Below, piece by piece: positions 61,604 to 64,000 of a stretch of DNA of 64,000 nt. The stretch covers positions 3,887,501 through 3,951,500 of the forward strand of contig CM049408.1 in NCBI GenBank assembly GCA_026929865.2, read 5' to 3'. The translations under genes were made by a program, and so were the position numbers. The DNA comes from Hyperoplus lanceolatus (lineage: Eukaryota; Chordata; Actinopteri; Uranoscopiformes; Ammodytidae). Positions within the stretch are counted from its first letter, which is position 1; every line of letters begins with the position of its first letter. A model generated the notes under the pieces. That model was not told the origin of the DNA. It saw only the letters and a list, made by a program, of their open reading frames with translations, and did not search any database.

Positions 61604-61766
61604 CCTTTCTGTCGTTGTCCCTGTGCTCTGCAAAGCCCGATACTATTTGTCCGTCGGGGGGGAAGGACACATGTTTTTCTCCTTTACGTCTTTTCCTCTG
61701 GTTCTTGTTGGCTTGTTCTGCTGCGTCGCCTTCGCTCTCCCAGTCATTGTCACTGCAGCGGGTCAT
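61604..61766 (-). CDS. ppp1r37: Exon 1: start codon and PP1-docking N-terminus
   Basis: Encodes residues 1-54 plus the first base of codon 55. The ATG at 61766-61764 is the first in a frame that stays open upstream only to about 61829, and it has G at -3. Residues 21-32 are strongly basic (KNQRKRRKGEKH), possibly a nuclear localisation signal. Residues 31-35, KHVSF, fit the RVxF PP1-docking consensus and are followed by PPDGQIVSGF, which matches the family's conserved 'TFPSDEDIVSG' segment as I remember it. The donor is AAAGG|GTAAG at 61603-61602. It is shorter at the N-terminus than mammalian PPP1R37, which carries an extra acidic leader. An upstream coding exon cannot be excluded. Confidence 0.8.
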
Positions 61767-62259
61767 GCCACTGTTTAGGACCCCCACCACCACTACAGCA
61801 GAGCTATCAATTGGTCTTAAACTAGACAAAACCTTAATTTACGAATGAAATGTGCGCGAGAGCTAAATGCACAGTTGTACCATCGGCCCTGGCCCTCTCT
61901 CCACTCACACAGTCATTCTGAAAAAGACAAGGCTCCAAAGCAAACACTATCTTATTCATGAGTTGTGTGCACCGCGGGTTGCAAATGAAACCTGATAGGT
62001 TTGTATCAAATGACACATTCAAAATAGGTGTAAGCCTCGGCACATTTACATACCTGTTCAAATCCAGCATTTACCGCAACCTTCAGGAGGAGTATATGTG
62101 ATGAGATGGGCTGGTCTGCTACATATAGGAATGTATATCTTTGACTAGGGGTTTTCCTGCTTCAACATGAGGCAAAGGGTTGAGGGCCCTATAAGTGCTA
62201 CATAGTAAAAACGTATGAACTTCACCTCACTTTTTGTTATTGAGCTTTACTTCTCTATA
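61767..62259. other. 5' flank of the gene; promoter not resolved
   Basis: Upstream (sense strand) of the start codon. Just above the ATG are GGTGG repeats (complement of 'cccccaccaccactacagc'). No TATA box or CpG island could be assigned. The transcription start is not visible. Confidence 0.35.
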
Positions 62260-62520
62260 TCAGTTTAAATCCTTGTTAAAAACCAACTTGTTTTCCTCTG
62301 CTTTTATCTCCAGTTGTGAGCGTTCTATCCCAGTAGTGTCTACTAGAAGTTTTTTACTATTGTTTGTTTTGTGTTTTTAATTTAATTTAAATACTTCCTT
62401 TTATGTGTGTTTATGATGTTTTGGATGTAATGTATTTTACTTATTTTACTGTACAGCACTTTGGTCTGCCTCGGCTGTTATAAATGTGCTATATAAATAA
62501 AGTTGACTTGACTTGACTTA
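62260..62520 (+). mobile_element. Non-LTR retrotransposon 3' tail ending (TTGAC)3
   Basis: Colinear with the reverse complement of 20572-20822, including 'gagcgttctatcccagtag', 'tactgtacagcactttgg' and 'tgctatataaataaag', and ending with three TTGAC units. Confidence 0.8.
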
Positions 62521-62766
62521 TAAATCTTATTTGATCAATATTTTTTTTTTCACGTGTAATGTGAATGTGGACAGAAACATGACTCAGTTCAGTAAATAAT
62601 GTATTGCTTCAATGTATAAATGTACATCTTATGTATTTTATGTCATGAAGAATATCCTCTTCTTGTTTGACTTGAATATAGACAAATATGTGCAAGTTGT
62701 AGCAAATGCCCTTGCACTGTCCATCCACATTTCAACCTTTATTCACTAATACCTTTTACTTACGTA

Positions 62767-62800
62767 ATTTATTTATTTAATAATAATAATAATAATAATA

Positions 62801-62845
<45 letters not shown>
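62767..62845 (+). repeat. (TAA)n then (TTA)n microsatellite
   Basis: (AAT)n followed by (ATT)n. Because TAA and TTA are complementary, this is a perfect inverted pair. Confidence 0.92.
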
Positions 62846-62847
<2 letters not shown>

Positions 62848-62863
62848 GCCTATAGGCTATATA

Positions 62864-63729
62864 CACTCAACAAAAATATAAACGCAACACTTTTGTTTTT
62901 GCTCCCATTTTTCATGAGATGGACTTATAGATCTAAAATTCATTCCAGATACACAATTGTACCATTTCTCTCAAATATTGTTCACAAATCTGTCTAAATG
63001 TGTGATAGTGAGCACTTCTGCTTTGCTGAGATAATCCATCCCACCTCACAGGTGTGCCACATCAAGATGCTGATCTGACATCATGATTAGTGCACATGTG
63101 TGCCTTAGACTGTCCACAATAAAAGGCCACTCTGAAATGTGCATTTTTTTGCTTTTTTGGGGGTCTGGGGACTCAGAACCAGTCAGTATTTGGTGTGACC
63201 ACCATTTGCCTCATGCAGTGCAACACATCTTCTTCGCATAGAGTTTATCAGATTGTCAATTGTGGCTTGTGGAATGTTGTTCCACTCCTCTTCAATGGCT
63301 GTGCGAAGTTGCTGGAGACGGCTTATGGTGGAGAAATGAACATTCAATGCACGAGCAACAGATCTGGTTGACATTCCTGCTGTCAGCATGCCAATTGCAC
63401 GCTCCCTCAATGCTTGTGGCATCTGTGGCATTTTGCTGTGAGACAAAACTGCACATTTCAGGGTGGCCTTTTATTGTGGACAGTCTAAGGCACACCTGTG
63501 CACTAATCATGATGTCAGATCAGCATCTTGATGTGGCACACCTGTGAGGTGGGATGGATTATCTCAGCAAAGCAGAAGTGCTCACTATCACACATTTAGA
63601 CAGATTTGTGAACAATGTTTGAGAGAAATGGTACAATTGTGTATCTGGAATGAATTTTAGATCTTTAAGTCCATCTCATGAAAAATGGGAGCAATAACAC
63701 AAGTGTTGCGTTTATATTTTTGTTGAGTG
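62864..63729 (-). mobile_element. Internally deleted Tc1-like element, long TIRs, TA TSD
   Basis: Ends 'cactcaacaaaaatataaac' and its inverted match, with arms of about 280 bp that are nearly identical (left 62864-63150, right 63445-63729). TA lies on both sides (62862-62863, 63730-63731). 866 bp in place of the usual size of more than 1.5 kb. It carries one short intact frame, listed separately. Confidence 0.88.
63183..63446 (-). CDS. Tc1 transposase, in-frame internal deletion, HTH plus tail
   Basis: 87 codons, open from a Met at 63446 to a stop at 63183. Residues about 5-44 are the N-terminal helix-turn-helix of a Tc1-type transposase ('ALRERAIGMLTAGMSTRSVA', 'STISRLQ'). They fuse directly to the C-terminal tail ('TAIEEEWNNIPQATIDNLIN'). 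The whole DDE catalytic core of about 250 residues is absent, yet the frame is intact. It cannot transpose; it might still bind the TIRs. The usual Tc1 Met, about five codons in, is also possible. Confidence 0.75.
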   Translation of the reverse strand: MSHSKMPQMPQALRERAIGMLTAGMSTRSVARALNVHFSTISRLQQLRTAIEEEWNNIPQATIDNLINSMRRRCVALHEANGGHTKY

Positions 63730-63954
63730 TATATATGTATATATATATAGATGTATGTGTATGTATATATATATATCTATGCAGGTATATATATGTGTAT
63801 GGGTGTGTATGCATGTAGATATACTGTATACTGAGTGTATGCAACGATTCCCCCTTTGGGTGTTAGAAATTGCCCTGTGACAATAGAAAATGTATTATAA
63901 AAATAAATAAATAAATAATACCTTTTAAAGTCACATTAACACCATACTGTAGAG

Positions 63955-64000
63955 CAGTGCTTCTCAATTACTTTCTGTCATGCCCCCCCTAGGAGACTGA
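63955..64000 (-). mobile_element. Second copy of the 55248-56337 hAT, cut by window edge
   Basis: 'cagtgcttctcaattactt' followed by 'tctgtcatgccccccctagg' is the reverse complement of 56337-56294, so the element enters in opposite orientation and runs off the window. Confidence 0.85.

Overview
This is vertebrate, almost certainly ray-finned (teleost) fish, genomic DNA. It holds one recognisable split gene on the minus strand, and about 97% of the window is intron or flank. The evidence for a teleost is the density of long (CA)n/(TG)n tracts, Tc1/mariner relics (two families), hAT-type and PIF/Harbinger-type MITEs with clean target-site duplications, tRNA-headed SINEs, and non-LTR tails ending in the pentamer (TTGAC)n. 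There are no bacterial-style operons, rRNA genes or CRISPR arrays, and no free-standing tRNA gene. Nearly all long ORFs are artefacts of simple repeats.

The gene is a member of the PPP1R37 (LRRC68) family, an LRR regulatory subunit of protein phosphatase 1. It runs from a start codon at 61766 down to at least 20396. I could place ten coding exons by protein similarity to the family as I remember it, by AG/GT splice sites, and by strict phase agreement at all nine junctions: 61604-61766, 59523-59623, 39040-39085, 33962-34062, 33616-33735, 31912-32059, 28180-28335, 27550-27662, 21228-21369 and 20396-20562. Together they encode 419 residues: a basic N-terminus with an RVxF-type PP1-docking motif (KHVSF, residues 31-35), then ribonuclease-inhibitor-like leucine-rich repeats. 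The C-terminal exon(s) were not found in the remaining 20 kb and probably lie left of the window. Several positions differ from the mammalian protein, so this may be a divergent fish paralogue.

Layout: 1-20395 is the intron after exon 10 (or 3' flank), with simple repeats, MITEs and CNE-like blocks at 11.1-14.7 and 18.0-19.4 kb. 20.4-34.1 kb holds exons 10 to 4 among SINEs, a non-LTR tail and nested DNA transposons. 34.1-39.1 kb is intron 3. 39.1-59.5 kb is the 20-kb intron 2, with CNE-like blocks at 43.5-48.8 kb and a transposon graveyard at 49.7-59.2 kb. This includes a 4.3-kb TIR element with gene-like cargo, and a hAT element lying between two inverted Tc1 fragments. 59.5-61.8 kb holds exons 2 and 1. 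61.8-64.0 kb is 5' flank with a non-LTR tail, an internally deleted Tc1 and the edge of another hAT.

The most unusual signal is how closely simple or mobile sequence hugs the splice sites of this gene. One acceptor appears to draw its branch-point region from a retrotransposon tail, one has a TC microsatellite as its pyrimidine tract, and one exon is bracketed by TG repeats. No search or alignment could be run. Family names come from recognition, and CNE and regulatory calls are inferences.
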